Assembly (NCBI RefSeq): GCF_042657185.1
Contig: NZ_JBHSNN010000045.1
Strand: one strand, 5' to 3'
DNA: 30,545 bases
Source: Ureibacillus thermophilus
GTDB lineage: Bacteria > Bacillota > Bacilli > Bacillales_A > Planococcaceae
Shown: positions 8,651 through 16,685 of the stretch, one piece after another
Position numbering within the stretch: the stretch's first letter is position 1
Layout: every line of letters starts with the position of its first letter
Notes under the pieces: generated by a model
Seen by the model: the letters and a program-made list of their open reading frames with translations, nothing else
Databases searched by the model: none
Told to the model about the DNA's origin: nothing
Position numbers and translations under genes: made by a program

Positions 8651-8719
8651 ATGGATAGAGTAGTGTTTGCATCAACTTATATGGGCAGCGTATCATTCTT
8701 CAAAAGTATGTTTATTTAG
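8651..8719 (+). CDS. Tiny ORF or truncated 5' end of a lost gene
   Basis: ATG at 8651 follows GGTGGGAG, a strong ribosome site, and 22 codons read MDRVVFASTYMGSVSFFKSM plus two residues before a TAG. The stop lies three bases before the inverted end of the element at 8723. The good ribosome site and protein-like start suggest the first codons of a real gene whose remainder was removed when the element arrived. I do not recognise the gene. It may be transcribed as the tail of the liv operon. Confidence 0.35.
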   Translation: MDRVVFASTYMGSVSFFKSMFI

Positions 8720-8722
8720 TTA

Positions 8723-8880
8723 CACTAGTGTCGCAAAAAAATATCAATAGACATCATAAATCTGAATTTTCTGCAACTATATTTTTTCGATCGGGGATAC
8801 TTAGATTATGAGCGATTTGACCGTATGACGGATGAAAAATAAAATCTGAAAGTTCCAAACTTATTTATGCGACGTTAGTG
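8723..8880. repeat. Small element with inverted ends, MITE-like or IS remnant
   Basis: CACTAGTGTCGCA (8723-8735) is the imperfect inverted copy of TGCGACGTTAGTG (8868-8880), 11 of 13 bases matching. The 158 bases enclosed hold no usable reading frame. No clear target duplication flanks it. The structure resembles a deletion derivative of an insertion sequence; I cannot name the family with confidence. Confidence 0.45.
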
Positions 8881-8908
8881 TTTTTTAGAAAAAAATTATT
8901 TTTTTCTA

Positions 8909-8937
8909 TTGCATAGTTAAAAAAAACATGATAATAT
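8909..8937 (+). promoter_or_regulatory. Putative SigA promoter of the tRNA cluster
   Basis: TTGCAT (8909-8914) and TAATAT (8932-8937) are separated by 17 bases, about 27 bases before the first tRNA. The A/T-run between them is typical of strong stable-RNA promoters. Confidence 0.55.
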
Positions 8938-8963
8938 AGTTCTTGTCTTGCGGAAAGGCAAAT

Positions 8964-9035
8964 GGCCCCTTGGTCAAGTGGTTAAGACACCGCCCTTTCA
9001 CGGCGGTAACACGGGTTCGAATCCCGTAGGGGTCA
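8964..9035 (+). tRNA. tRNA-Glu (TTC)
   Basis: Acceptor GGCCCCT pairs with AGGGGTC, the anticodon loop CTTTCAC gives TTC, and the T arm is ACGGGTTCGAATCCCGT. The discriminator is A. CCA is not encoded and must be added after processing, unlike in the other tRNAs of this cluster. Confidence 0.96.
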
Positions 9036-9047
9036 TTATTTATTTTA

Positions 9048-9123
9048 GGAGGATTAGCTCAGCTGGGAGAGCATCTGCCTTACAAGCAGAGGGTCGGCGG
9101 TTCGATCCCGTCATCCTCCACCA
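9048..9123 (+). tRNA. tRNA-Val (TAC)
   Basis: Acceptor GGAGGAT pairs with ATCCTCC, the D arm is AGCTCAGCTGGGAGAGC, the anticodon loop TTACAAG gives TAC, and CCA is encoded. It follows tRNA-Glu by 12 bases, in the same transcript. Confidence 0.97.
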
Positions 9124-9134
9124 TATGAATTTTT

Positions 9135-9219
9135 GGAGGGGTAGCGAAGTGGCTAAACGCGACGGACTGTAAATCCGTTCCCTTTGGGTTCGGCGGTTCG
9201 AATCCGCCCCCCTCCACCA
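9135..9219 (+). tRNA. tRNA-Tyr (GTA)
   Basis: An 85-base class II tRNA with a long variable arm (CCCTTTGGGTT region). Acceptor GGAGGGG pairs with CCCCTCC, the anticodon loop CTGTAAA gives GTA, and CCA is encoded. Confidence 0.96.
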
Positions 9220-9224
9220 GTTAT

Positions 9225-9299
9225 TGGGGTATAGCCAAGTGGTAAGGCAACGGATTTTGATTCCGTCATGCCCAGGTTCGAATCCTGGTACCCCAGCCA
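9225..9299 (+). tRNA. tRNA-Gln (TTG)
   Basis: Acceptor TGGGGTA pairs with TACCCCA, the anticodon loop TTTTGAT gives TTG, the T arm is CCAGGTTCGAATCCTGG, and CCA is encoded. It is the last tRNA of the cluster. Confidence 0.96.
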
Positions 9300-9368
9300 T
9301 TGTTAAATGAAAAACTCGGATATGTAACCCTTCAATAAAGTGTTAAATGAATAGTTATAACAAATGAG

Positions 9369-9402
9369 ATCCTTTACTCAGTACGAGTAAAGGATTTTTT
9401 TC
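9369..9402 (+). terminator. Terminator of the tRNA cluster
   Basis: ATCCTTTACTC (9369-9379) and GAGTAAAGGAT (9385-9395) form a perfect 11-bp stem followed by seven T residues. Confidence 0.9.
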
Positions 9403-9633
9403 GATTTTAAAACGATTGGAGTAACGAAAAACGGAGATTACTTTGCACAAACTATTCTCCAGAATCCCTTTTAGATTATATCAATTAAATATTATGCAGC
9501 TCTTAAAAATTTTTTTTTAGCATTTTGTTTATATCGTTTAGCTATATGAAGTGAATATTTATACAGAATTGTGTCGAGTTGAGTCACTATATATACCTAA
9601 CATAAAATTAAAGTATAACTAGGGGGTGTTATT
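9403..9633. other. Intergenic region before arginase
   Basis: AT-rich, with no reading frame and no recognisable RNA motif. TTGAGT near 9578, with CATAAA 16 bases later, is a weak promoter candidate. I see no -12/-24 SigL site and cannot point to a clear AhrC operator. Confidence 0.4.
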
Positions 9634-10539
9634 TTGAATCGAAAAAAAATTTCAATTATTGGGGTACCATCAGATTATGGTCAGCAGCGTCGAGGTGTAG
9701 ATATGGGGCCTAGTGCAATGAGATATGCCGGGGCAATTGAGAGGTTGGAAAAATTAGGTTATGATGTGGTGGATGAAGGAAATGTATCTGTCCGTAAATT
9801 AGAGAAAAGTAAACAAAATGACCATAAATTATTAAATTTAGAGGAAGTATTAGACGTTAGTGAACAATTGGCAAAGAAAGTTGATGAAGTGATTGAACAA
9901 GGAAGATTTCCAGTCATTCTTGGAGGAGATCACAGCATTTCCATCGGTTCCATAGCAGGTATAAGAAAACATTATCAAAATTTAGGTGTGATTTGGTTTG
10001 ATGCACATACAGACATTAATACACCTGAGACAACGCCATCCGGTAATATCCATGGAATGCCTTTAGCGATTAATCTTGGACTCGGGGATGAACGATTAAT
10101 CAATATTGCGAAAGGTGCGCCTTTCTTAAAATTTGAGAACGTTGTTATTATTGGTGCCCGTTCGATTGATGAAGGGGAAAGAGAGTTAATTAAAAATAAA
10201 AAAATTAAAATATTTACAATGCATGAAATAGACCGAATGGGCATGTCTAAAGTAATTGAAGAAACGGTGGCTTATTTAAAGGCTCGCCAAGTGGATGGTG
10301 TGCATATTTCTATTGATTTAGATGCACTAGACCCAATCTATACGCCGGGAGTTGGAACGCCAGTACCTGGAGGTATTACGTATCGGGAAAGCCATTTAGC
10401 GATGGAAATGTTGGAAGAGGCAAAAATCATTACATCATGCGAATTTGTGGAAGTGAATCCCATTCTTGATGAGCGCAATAAAACTGCTGATACGGCAGTT
10501 GCGCTAATGGGTTCGTTGCTCGGAGAAAAATTAGTGTAA
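9634..10539 (+). CDS. rocF: Arginase
   Basis: Hydrolyses arginine to ornithine and urea in the cytoplasm, the first step of arginine catabolism. The 301 residues match the family length. All manganese-site signatures are present: GGDHS (97-101), DAHTD (123-127), the NIHGMPLA segment (138-145, substrate side) and SIDLDALDP (about 227-235). The late ECEFVEVNP-like segment (CEFVEVNP) is also conserved. The start is TTG at 9634, after AGGGGGTG. It stands alone between the tRNA cluster and sigW; in Bacillus species rocF is likewise often found next to sigW. Confidence 0.95.
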   Translation: MNRKKISIIGVPSDYGQQRRGVDMGPSAMRYAGAIERLEKLGYDVVDEGNVSVRKLEKSKQNDHKLLNLEEVLDVSEQLAKKVDEVIEQGRFPVILGGDHSISIGSIAGIRKHYQNLGVIWFDAHTDINTPETTPSGNIHGMPLAINLGLGDERLINIAKGAPFLKFENVVIIGARSIDEGERELIKNKKIKIFTMHEIDRMGMSKVIEETVAYLKARQVDGVHISIDLDALDPIYTPGVGTPVPGGITYRESHLAMEMLEEAKIITSCEFVEVNPILDERNKTADTAVALMGSLLGEKLV

Positions 10540-10609
10540 AAATCACTATTTATTTCTATATATTAACTATTCTATACTTTATTAGAAATAAAAATTTTTT
10601 TAAGAAAAA

Positions 10610-10636
10610 TGAAACTTTTTATGGTATTCGTTCGTA
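10610..10636 (+). promoter_or_regulatory. SigW-type (ECF) autoregulatory promoter
   Basis: TGAAAC (10610-10615) and CGTA (10633-10636) match the SigW consensus halves, separated by 17 bases (consensus about 16). It lies 36 bases before sigW. Transcription of the sigW-rsiW operon by SigW itself is established in Bacillus subtilis. Confidence 0.75.
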
Positions 10637-10671
10637 CACTATTTAACCTACAAAAGGTGGAGAGTTAATGC

Positions 10672-11235
10672 ATGGATGCGTTAGTGAAAAAGAGAATAAA
10701 GCAAGTGCTGAAAGGGGATCAAAATGCGTTTGCAGATATTGTGAGCCTTTACCAGCACAAGTTGTACCAAATTTGCTACCGAATGCTTGGAAATAAACAA
10801 GAGGCTGAAGATATCGCCCAAGAGGCTTTTGTTCGAGCCTACATCAATCTGCATACGTTCGATTCTAAGAAAAAGTTTTCGACATGGCTTTATCGAATCG
10901 CAACGAACCTTTGTATCGACCGGATTCGTAAAAAGAAGCCGGATTATTATTTAGATGCAGAGGTAGAAGGAACTGATGGATTGAATATGTATTCTCATAT
11001 TGCTAATGATGAACAGTTACCGGAAGATGCAACTCTTCAAATGGAATTTCAAGAACGCATCCAATATGAAATTAGCAGATTGCCTGAAAAATATCGTACG
11101 GTAATTGTATTAAAATATATCGAAGAATGTTCGCTTCAAGAAATCAGCGAAATCCTTGATTTACCACTAGGAACAGTGAAAACTAGAATTCATAGAGGTC
11201 GTGAAGCATTAAGAAAGCAGTTAAACGAACTGTAA
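10672..11235 (+). CDS. sigW: ECF RNA polymerase sigma factor SigW
   Basis: Directs RNA polymerase to cell-envelope-stress and antimicrobial-resistance promoters. The 187 residues match SigW. Region 2 is clear: FADIVSLYQHKLYQICYRML, EAEDIAQEAFVRAY and FSTWLYRIATNLCIDRIRK. Region 4 contains LPEKYRTVIVLKYIEECSL and the helix-turn-helix EISEILDLPLGTVKTRIHRG. The ATG at 10672 follows AGGTGG; a closer ATG at 10668 is out of frame. rsiW begins 12 bases after the stop, and a SigW-type promoter precedes the gene. Confidence 0.95.
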   Translation: MDALVKKRIKQVLKGDQNAFADIVSLYQHKLYQICYRMLGNKQEAEDIAQEAFVRAYINLHTFDSKKKFSTWLYRIATNLCIDRIRKKKPDYYLDAEVEGTDGLNMYSHIANDEQLPEDATLQMEFQERIQYEISRLPEKYRTVIVLKYIEECSLQEISEILDLPLGTVKTRIHRGREALRKQLNEL

Positions 11236-11247
11236 GGGGGGAATTGC

Positions 11248-11868
11248 ATGAATACGTGTCCACCACAAATTATTGAATTTATGCACGAGTACTTGGATGG
11301 AGACATTAGCCGTGAACACGAACAAGAACTTAAGCAGCATTTGAAGACCTGTACGGCATGTCAGGAACATATGCATCAATTAAGTGATGCAGTAGCATTT
11401 ATAAAAAGTGCGGCACAAGTTACGGCACCTCCACATTTTGAAAAATCCGTGATGAAGCGTCTTCCACGGCCAAAAAGTCGAGTGGGTATACAAAAATGGT
11501 TGCGAAGACATCCGTTCTTAGTAGCGGCGGCTATGTTTATTCTATTTATGAGTGCAACGCTGTTTGGAAGCTTTCATGATGATAAATTTTCCGTAACGAA
11601 GCAACCGAATTTAATTGTTGAAGGTCAAACTGTGATTGTTCCAAAAGGTGAAGTGGTGAAAGGAGATGTCGTTGTTAAAAATGGAGATATTGTCGTTGAA
11701 GGAGAAGTTGACGGCAATGTGATTGTTATAAATGGAGAGTATATGGCATCATCAGCAGTGGTGACTGGACAAATAGAAGAAATTGACCAAATATTTGAGT
11801 GGGTATGGTATGAGGTTAAACGAATGTCAAAGGATTTATTTGTCCCATTAAATAAGGAAAATGATTAA
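11248..11868 (+). CDS. rsiW: Anti-sigma-W factor RsiW
   Basis: A single-pass membrane protein that holds SigW inactive until it is cut by regulated proteolysis. The 206 residues match the family. The N-terminal zinc anti-sigma motif is H31-x3-C35-x2-C38 in HLKTCTACQEH. The membrane segment is about residues 89-108 (FLVAAAMFILFMSATLFGSF). The external part has a repetitive beta pattern (GDVVVKNGDIVVEGEVDGNV), a feature I recall from RsiW proteins of Bacilli. ATG at 11248 follows AAGGGGGG. The gene is cotranscribed with sigW, and a repeat carrying a terminator starts ten bases after its stop. Confidence 0.93.
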   Translation: MNTCPPQIIEFMHEYLDGDISREHEQELKQHLKTCTACQEHMHQLSDAVAFIKSAAQVTAPPHFEKSVMKRLPRPKSRVGIQKWLRRHPFLVAAAMFILFMSATLFGSFHDDKFSVTKQPNLIVEGQTVIVPKGEVVKGDVVVKNGDIVVEGEVDGNVIVINGEYMASSAVVTGQIEEIDQIFEWVWYEVKRMSKDLFVPLNKEND

Positions 11869-11878
11869 CATGATGGAA

Positions 11879-12061
11879 GGGGGCGTCTGAAAAGTTGAGA
11901 CGTCCCCTTTGCGGCTTTAGCTAGTGCTTCGCCGCAGATAAATTGAAATGAGGAGGCGCTTTTTGTGACCACCGCAGGGAAAGTTTTTAAGAGAATATTC
12001 CTATAAGAAGTAAGGCTGTTTCCGAAAGTGTTCGACTTTCTGGACAGCCTCTTCTTTTTTA
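11879..12061 (+). repeat. Dispersed 180-bp repeat, copy 1
   Basis: It begins with GGGGGCGTCTGAAAAGTTGA and ends in a T-rich tract. The same sequence with a few substitutions recurs at 18930-19110 in the same orientation. Three palindromes are kept in both: GGGGCGTCT/AGACGTCCCC, TGCGGC/GCCGCA, and a long 3' hairpin (aggctgt...acagcct). It begins ten bases after the rsiW stop. It has no coding capacity. Confidence 0.85.
12013..12060 (+). terminator. Terminator at the end of repeat copy 1
   Basis: AGGCTGTTTCCGAAAGT pairs with ACTTTCTGGACAGCCT around a GTTCG loop and is followed by CTTCTTTTTTATTT. It probably ends the sigW-rsiW transcript. Confidence 0.75.
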
Positions 12062-12102
12062 TTTCAGTACAAATCCGTTTTTTCTGCTTTGTGAAAATAT
12101 AA

Positions 12103-12127
12103 GAAACATTTATGAAAAAGTTTCGTT
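12103..12127 (+). promoter_or_regulatory. Possible ECF promoter upstream of cdaA
   Basis: GAAAC (12103-12107) and CGTT (12124-12127) are separated by 16 bases, the spacing used by SigW, SigM and SigX promoters. It lies about 170 bases before cdaA. In an AT-rich stretch this can arise by chance. Confidence 0.3.
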
Positions 12128-12298
12128 ATTCTAAAAGGCTGAAAGGATTTGATTATGATATACTTGTTTTGTTAATAGTATGTGAAGGGTGAACTTTTAT
12201 TAAATTTAGAAATGAACAATATTTGTATACCAAAAGCATAACCTTTAATGTCTATAACTTTTTGTGATTGATTTGGTAAGATAAGTGGGGGATGCCAC

Positions 12299-13135
12299 AT
12301 GGATATAATTGAGCAATTTACAGATTTGACACCTGTAAATATCATTTTTAGCTTATTAGACGTAATACTCGTATGGTATGTGATATATAAAATATTAACC
12401 CTTATCAGGGGGACAAAAGCGGTTCAGTTATTAAAGGGACTATTTGTTATTATTATTGCCCGCATTGCCACTGAAGTGTTCGGTTTGGATACTTTAGGCT
12501 GGATGCTGCAAGAAGTTATTGATTGGGGATTTCTGGCTATCATTATTATCTTTACTCCGGAAATCCGTAGAGCCCTTGAGCAAATTGGACGAGGCAGACT
12601 TTTTCAACGTTCAGTCAATCAACTAGAAGATGAACAAGCACGATTAACTGAATCCATGAAAAAAGCGGTCAGCTACATGGCTAAAAGACGGATTGGCGCA
12701 TTAATTTCCATTGAAAAAGAAACAGGTTTAAATGAATATATAGAAACCGGCATCCGACTTGATGCAAACATTTCTTCTGAATTAATTATCAATACATTTA
12801 TTCCAAACACCCCACTTCATGATGGAGCGATGATTATACAAAAAAACCGTATTGCCGCAGCTGCTTGTTACTTGCCTCTATCTGAAAGCACTTTGATTTC
12901 TAAAGAGCTGGGGACAAGGCATAGAGCTGCGCTAGGATTAAGTGAAGTGACAGATGCCATCGTAGTGGTTGTGTCAGAAGAAACCGGCTCGATCAGCATT
13001 GCAGTCAATGGAAATTTACATAGAAATCTCTCTTTAGAGAATTTCGAATCGCTGCTGAAAACATTATGGTTTGGCCCCGAAGGTGAATTAGAAGCGTCCT
13101 CTAAGTGGACTTGGAGGGGGAAAAAACATGGATAA
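12299..13135 (+). CDS. cdaA: Diadenylate cyclase CdaA, c-di-AMP synthase
   Basis: Makes cyclic di-AMP from two ATP at the membrane; the signal controls potassium uptake, osmotic balance and wall homeostasis. The 278-residue protein has three N-terminal membrane helices (about 12-36, 42-60 and 72-86) and a C-terminal DAC domain. The catalytic DGA motif is at 175-177 (LHDGAMI) and the RHR motif at 207-209 (GTRHRAALG). ATG at 12299 follows GTGGGGGA. The end overlaps cdaR by eight bases, so the two are translated together. The order cdaA-cdaR-glmM is the conserved Firmicutes arrangement, in which CdaR and GlmM bind and tune CdaA. Confidence 0.96.
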   Translation: MDIIEQFTDLTPVNIIFSLLDVILVWYVIYKILTLIRGTKAVQLLKGLFVIIIARIATEVFGLDTLGWMLQEVIDWGFLAIIIIFTPEIRRALEQIGRGRLFQRSVNQLEDEQARLTESMKKAVSYMAKRRIGALISIEKETGLNEYIETGIRLDANISSELIINTFIPNTPLHDGAMIIQKNRIAAAACYLPLSESTLISKELGTRHRAALGLSEVTDAIVVVVSEETGSISIAVNGNLHRNLSLENFESLLKTLWFGPEGELEASSKWTWRGKKHG

Positions 13136-14129
13136 ATTTTTTGATAATATATGGGCGTTAAGAGCAATAGCTTTCATTTTAGCAATCCTCCTTTTCTTTT
13201 ATGTCAAAGCAGAATTAACGGACAAAACTGAGACAACCACATCCAATAATCATGTTGATATTATTACAGATGTCCCTCTTGAAGCCTATTACGATTCAGA
13301 AAATTTCATTGTGACGGGGCTGCCAGAAACGGTGGATGTAACCATTGAAGGCCCAATGCAACTTGTATTGCAAACCAAATTTAAAAAAGACTTTAAAGTA
13401 TTTGTAGACTTAAATTCATTGTTAATCGGGGAACATCGGGTGACAATCCAGCATGAAAACTTTTCAGATAAATTAAAAGTGACAATTAATCCACAAGTAG
13501 TGGATGTTGTCATTGAAGAAAAAGTGACGAAGGAATTTAAAGTAGATCCAGAAATCAATAATCAGTTATTTGCTGATGGCTATGTGTTAAAATCAATGAA
13601 GGCTGAACCGAGCAAAGTGGCTGTGACCGGTGCTAAAAGTGTTATTGAAAATATCAGCTATGTAAAAGCTACGGTTTCAGCTGAAAAAGGAATCAATGAA
13701 TCCTTTACCCAAGAGGCAAATGTGAAAGTTCTGGATAATAATCTGAATAAACTAGACGTGATGATTAACCCAGACAAAGTCAATGTAACTGTGGAAGTGA
13801 GTGAATATAGTAAAACAGTACCAATTGTATTAAAGCAAACAGGATCACCACCAGCAGGAGTTACCGTCAATCAATTAGAAACCGATACAAAATCGGTTGA
13901 AGTGTTTGGTCCAAAATCAGTCGTTGATTCCATTAAATCGTTAGAATTAGAATTTGACGTATCACAGGTGGAACGTTCAGGAAATTATGATGTGAACTTA
14001 AAAGTACCTAAAGGAGCTACTAAATTAGGTACAGAAAAAATTACAGTACGTGTAAATGTAACAAAAACGAATCAATCTGAATCAGGTGTTGACGAAACAA
14101 CGAATGCAGAGCAAAATAGCCATGAGTAA
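13128..14129 (+). CDS. cdaR: CdaA regulatory protein CdaR, YbbR-domain protein
   Basis: A membrane-anchored external protein that modulates CdaA. The 333 residues start with one membrane helix (about 10-28, LRAIAFILAILLFFYVKAEL). Several YbbR domains follow, visible as repeats of the pattern VTIEGP...V.V.VDLN, VAVTGAKSVIENI and VEVFGPKSVVDSIKSL. The C-terminus is polar and probably unstructured. It overlaps cdaA by eight bases and is 132 bases from glmM. The length is below that of B. subtilis YbbR, suggesting fewer or shorter repeats. Confidence 0.92.
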   Translation: MDKFFDNIWALRAIAFILAILLFFYVKAELTDKTETTTSNNHVDIITDVPLEAYYDSENFIVTGLPETVDVTIEGPMQLVLQTKFKKDFKVFVDLNSLLIGEHRVTIQHENFSDKLKVTINPQVVDVVIEEKVTKEFKVDPEINNQLFADGYVLKSMKAEPSKVAVTGAKSVIENISYVKATVSAEKGINESFTQEANVKVLDNNLNKLDVMINPDKVNVTVEVSEYSKTVPIVLKQTGSPPAGVTVNQLETDTKSVEVFGPKSVVDSIKSLELEFDVSQVERSGNYDVNLKVPKGATKLGTEKITVRVNVTKTNQSESGVDETTNAEQNSHE

Positions 14130-14261
14130 TAGTAGCATGGGAATAAAAATGAGTCCTTTCAAAAGTCATCATAAATCTATTCAAAAACATATTTTTACTT
14201 GGTTTTGATTCCATCAAAAATAAAAAGTATGGAATGTCAAGTGTTGAAGGAGAGAATAGTT

Positions 14262-15614
14262 ATGGGAAAATATTTTGGAACAGACGGCGTACGTGGAGTT
14301 GCAAATACAGAACTTTCGCCGGAACTTGCATTTAAGATTGGACGCGCGGGGGGATATGTTTTAACAAAAAACGCAAAAGAAAGACCAAAAGTCATTGTTG
14401 GTAGAGATACGAGAATTTCCGGCCATATGTTGGAAGGAGCATTAGTAGCTGGATTGCTTTCGATTGGTGTAGAGGTAATGAGATTGGGTGTAATTAGCAC
14501 ACCTGGAGTTGCTTATTTAACGCGTGTCATGAATGCAAATGCGGGGGTTATGATATCTGCATCCCACAATCCGGTTCAAGATAACGGAATTAAAATTTTC
14601 GGGCCAGATGGTTTTAAATTAACTGATGAACAAGAAGAAGAAATTGAAAAATTGCTTGAATCAGAACAAGATACACTTCCTAGGCCTATTGGTGCTGAAT
14701 TAGGTTCAGTAAGCGATTATTTTGAAGGCGGCCAAAAATATATTTCGTATTTAAAACAAACAGTGGATGTTGATTTTGAGGGCATTCATGTGGCCCTTGA
14801 CTGCGCAAACGGAGCAACATCTTCTTTGGCAACCCATTTATTTGCTGATCTAGAGGCGGATATTTCCACAATGGGTGCTTCACCTGACGGATTAAATATT
14901 AATGATGGGGTAGGTTCAACCCATCCAGAAAAGCTAGCGCAATTTGTTTTAGAACGGGAAGCGGATGTAGGATTGGCTTTTGACGGCGATGGAGACCGCT
15001 TAATTGCTGTCGATGAAAAAGGAAATATTATTGATGGCGACCAGATCATGTTTATCATCGGCAAATATTTAAACAGCAGAGGGCTTTTAAAGAAAAATAC
15101 CGTTGTTTCAACTGTTATGAGCAACATGGGATTCTATAAAGCGCTAGAAGAAAACGGAATGACGAGCGTACAAACGCCGGTTGGAGACCGGTATGTCGTT
15201 GAGGAAATGAGAAAAAATGATTACAACTTAGGCGGCGAACAATCCGGCCACATCGTTTTCCTTGACTACAATACAACGGGTGACGGTATGCTGACAGCGA
15301 TTCAATTAGTGAGCATTATGAAATTGACTGGAAAACCGTTATCCGAACTAGCATCAGAAATGAAAGTGTATCCTCAGCGCTTAGTCAATGTTCGGGTAGC
15401 AGATAAACATAAAGTAAAAGAAAATCCAAAAGTACAAGAGGCCATTAAAGAAGTGGAAAACGTACTTGGCACGAATGGTCGTGTGTTAGTTCGCCCTTCT
15501 GGTACGGAACCATTAGTCCGAGTAATGGTAGAGGCGCCGACAGAAGAAGAATGTGAAAGCTACGCAAACCGCATCGCAGAAGTGGTTAAAAAAGAATTAG
15601 GTTTAGCTGAATAA
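14262..15614 (+). CDS. glmM: Phosphoglucosamine mutase GlmM
   Basis: Converts glucosamine-6-phosphate to glucosamine-1-phosphate, the step after GlmS on the way to UDP-GlcNAc and cell wall. It is 450 residues from ATG 14262, which follows GAAGGAGAG; an upstream in-frame ATG at 14199 would add 21 residues before the universally conserved MGKYFGTDGVRG and is rejected. The active-site serine is S101 in ISASHNP, the magnesium loop is DGDGDR (about 241-246), and the sugar-phosphate loop near the end is RPSGTEPLVRVM. It probably belongs to the cdaA-cdaR transcript. A strong terminator follows. Confidence 0.97.
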   Translation: MGKYFGTDGVRGVANTELSPELAFKIGRAGGYVLTKNAKERPKVIVGRDTRISGHMLEGALVAGLLSIGVEVMRLGVISTPGVAYLTRVMNANAGVMISASHNPVQDNGIKIFGPDGFKLTDEQEEEIEKLLESEQDTLPRPIGAELGSVSDYFEGGQKYISYLKQTVDVDFEGIHVALDCANGATSSLATHLFADLEADISTMGASPDGLNINDGVGSTHPEKLAQFVLEREADVGLAFDGDGDRLIAVDEKGNIIDGDQIMFIIGKYLNSRGLLKKNTVVSTVMSNMGFYKALEENGMTSVQTPVGDRYVVEEMRKNDYNLGGEQSGHIVFLDYNTTGDGMLTAIQLVSIMKLTGKPLSELASEMKVYPQRLVNVRVADKHKVKENPKVQEAIKEVENVLGTNGRVLVRPSGTEPLVRVMVEAPTEEECESYANRIAEVVKKELGLAE

Positions 15615-15622
15615 GGAGTGAG

Positions 15623-15668
15623 ACTGTGCAGATATTCATGTAGGTGGATATTCTGCACAGTTTTTTTC
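15623..15668 (+). terminator. Terminator after glmM
   Basis: ACTGTGCAGA (15623-15632) and TCTGCACAGT (15652-15661) form a 10-bp stem with further partial pairing in the loop (GATATTC/GATATTC region), followed by seven T residues. Confidence 0.88.
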
Positions 15669-15793
15669 TGAAGGAAAATATTCACAAACGGCAAGCTCCT
15701 CCATTTCCCTGAACGAATTCCACAGGAGTTGATTATTTGAATCCGGAATAGGCAATAGTAAAAATGTGAAATCTCAAAGGGAGTGGTGATTAT

Positions 15794-16321
15794 ATGGCAA
15801 AAGTTGCAACGCTAATTACCGATTTGTTTGAAGATGTCGAATTTACAAGTCCTAAAGAAGCTTTAGAAAATGCTGGTCATACCATTGTGACCATTGATAA
15901 AGAAGGCAACAAAACAATAAAAGGAAAAAGGGGAGCCAAAGTAGATATTGATTATGGCATTGAAGAAGTCAATCCGGATGATTTTGATGCTTTGTTCATC
16001 CCCGGCGGATTTTCACCGGACCTTTTGCGAGATGATGACCGCATCGTAGATTTTGTAAAAGCATTTATGAAAGCCAATAAATTTGTATTTGCCATTTGCC
16101 ACGGGCCGCAGCTTTTAATTTCCGCAAGAGAATTGGAAGGACGTGACGTGACAGGCTATAAATCCATTCGAGTGGATTTAGAAAATGCCGGTGCCAAATT
16201 CCATGATGAACCGGTTGTAGTTTGCAGAAATCAATTAGTCACAAGCAGAACACCAGATGATTTGCCTGAATTTAATAGGGAAATCGTCAATTTATTAAAA
16301 GAGAAAGAGTTTCAGGAATAA
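15794..16321 (+). CDS. DJ-1/PfpI family protein (YraA/YfkM-like)
   Basis: A 175-residue cytoplasmic protein of the DJ-1/PfpI superfamily, resembling the B. subtilis general stress proteins YfkM and YraA. Members are described as proteases, or as enzymes that act on methylglyoxal or glycated proteins; the exact activity is debated. The nucleophile elbow is AICHGPQLL with C102 and H103, the supporting acidic residue is E13 in LFEDVEF, and the FIPGGFSPDLLR segment (68-79) is typical. ATG at 15794 follows AAGGGAGTGG. It stands between two core wall-precursor genes as its own unit, after the glmM terminator. I do not see a convincing SigB promoter. Confidence 0.88.
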   Translation: MAKVATLITDLFEDVEFTSPKEALENAGHTIVTIDKEGNKTIKGKRGAKVDIDYGIEEVNPDDFDALFIPGGFSPDLLRDDDRIVDFVKAFMKANKFVFAICHGPQLLISARELEGRDVTGYKSIRVDLENAGAKFHDEPVVVCRNQLVTSRTPDDLPEFNREIVNLLKEKEFQE

Positions 16322-16340
16322 TAATGTTCTAATACTTTTT

Positions 16341-16616
16341 TGAGGCTGGGACATAAACAAAAAATGAAAGGGCAGTTGAAAGAGTTTTGATAAACAATTG
16401 AACTAACGAAAAATTGATTGAAGTGACGGGGCGAGTTTCTGTCGCGCACGCTTAGTCGCAAAGCGGAGCAAGCTCAAGGAAGTAAATTCAAAGCTTTCCT
16501 GCAACAATCCCTCTCGAGACCACGAGGAGCGAAGGAATGAATCAGAGGAGGGCCTGCGGAAAGCGTCCCCGGAACGGAAATCAATTTTAATAATTTTTAG
16601 ATTTGTCCCAACCTCA
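16341..16616. repeat. 276-bp element with inverted ends
   Basis: TGAGGCTGGGACATAA (from 16341) is the imperfect inverse of the end TTTGTCCCAACCTCA (to 16616). The interior is more GC-rich than its surroundings and contains several small palindromes but no reading frame. Elements framed by GAGGCTGGGACA and TGTCCCAACCTC are widespread between genes in low-GC Gram-positives. I infer a dispersed, non-coding repeat of MITE type. It lies between the DJ-1 gene and the glmS promoter, so the flanking units are intact. Confidence 0.65.
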
Positions 16617-16656
16617 GTTGATACATAGAAAATTTAGTAATGATTTTTGTAAATCG

Positions 16657-16685
16657 TTGACGGATAGCAGCATATTCTGTATTAT
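16657..16685 (+). promoter_or_regulatory. SigA promoter of glmS
   Basis: TTGACG (16657-16662) and TATTAT (16680-16685) with an exact 17-base spacer. It lies about 110 bases before the ribozyme cleavage site, so the transcript would carry a leader that is cut off when the ribozyme acts. Confidence 0.75.

Noticed and set aside
8948..9300. Open frames on both strands over the tRNA cluster.
   Set aside because: They are produced by the tRNA genes themselves.
11879..12061. The two 180-bp repeats as a CRISPR or phage attachment pair.
   Set aside because: There are only two copies 7 kb apart, no spacer regularity, no integrase gene, and essential core genes lie between them.
14199..14261. Upstream ATG of glmM.
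   Set aside because: It has no ribosome site, and the added residues precede the fixed family N-terminus.
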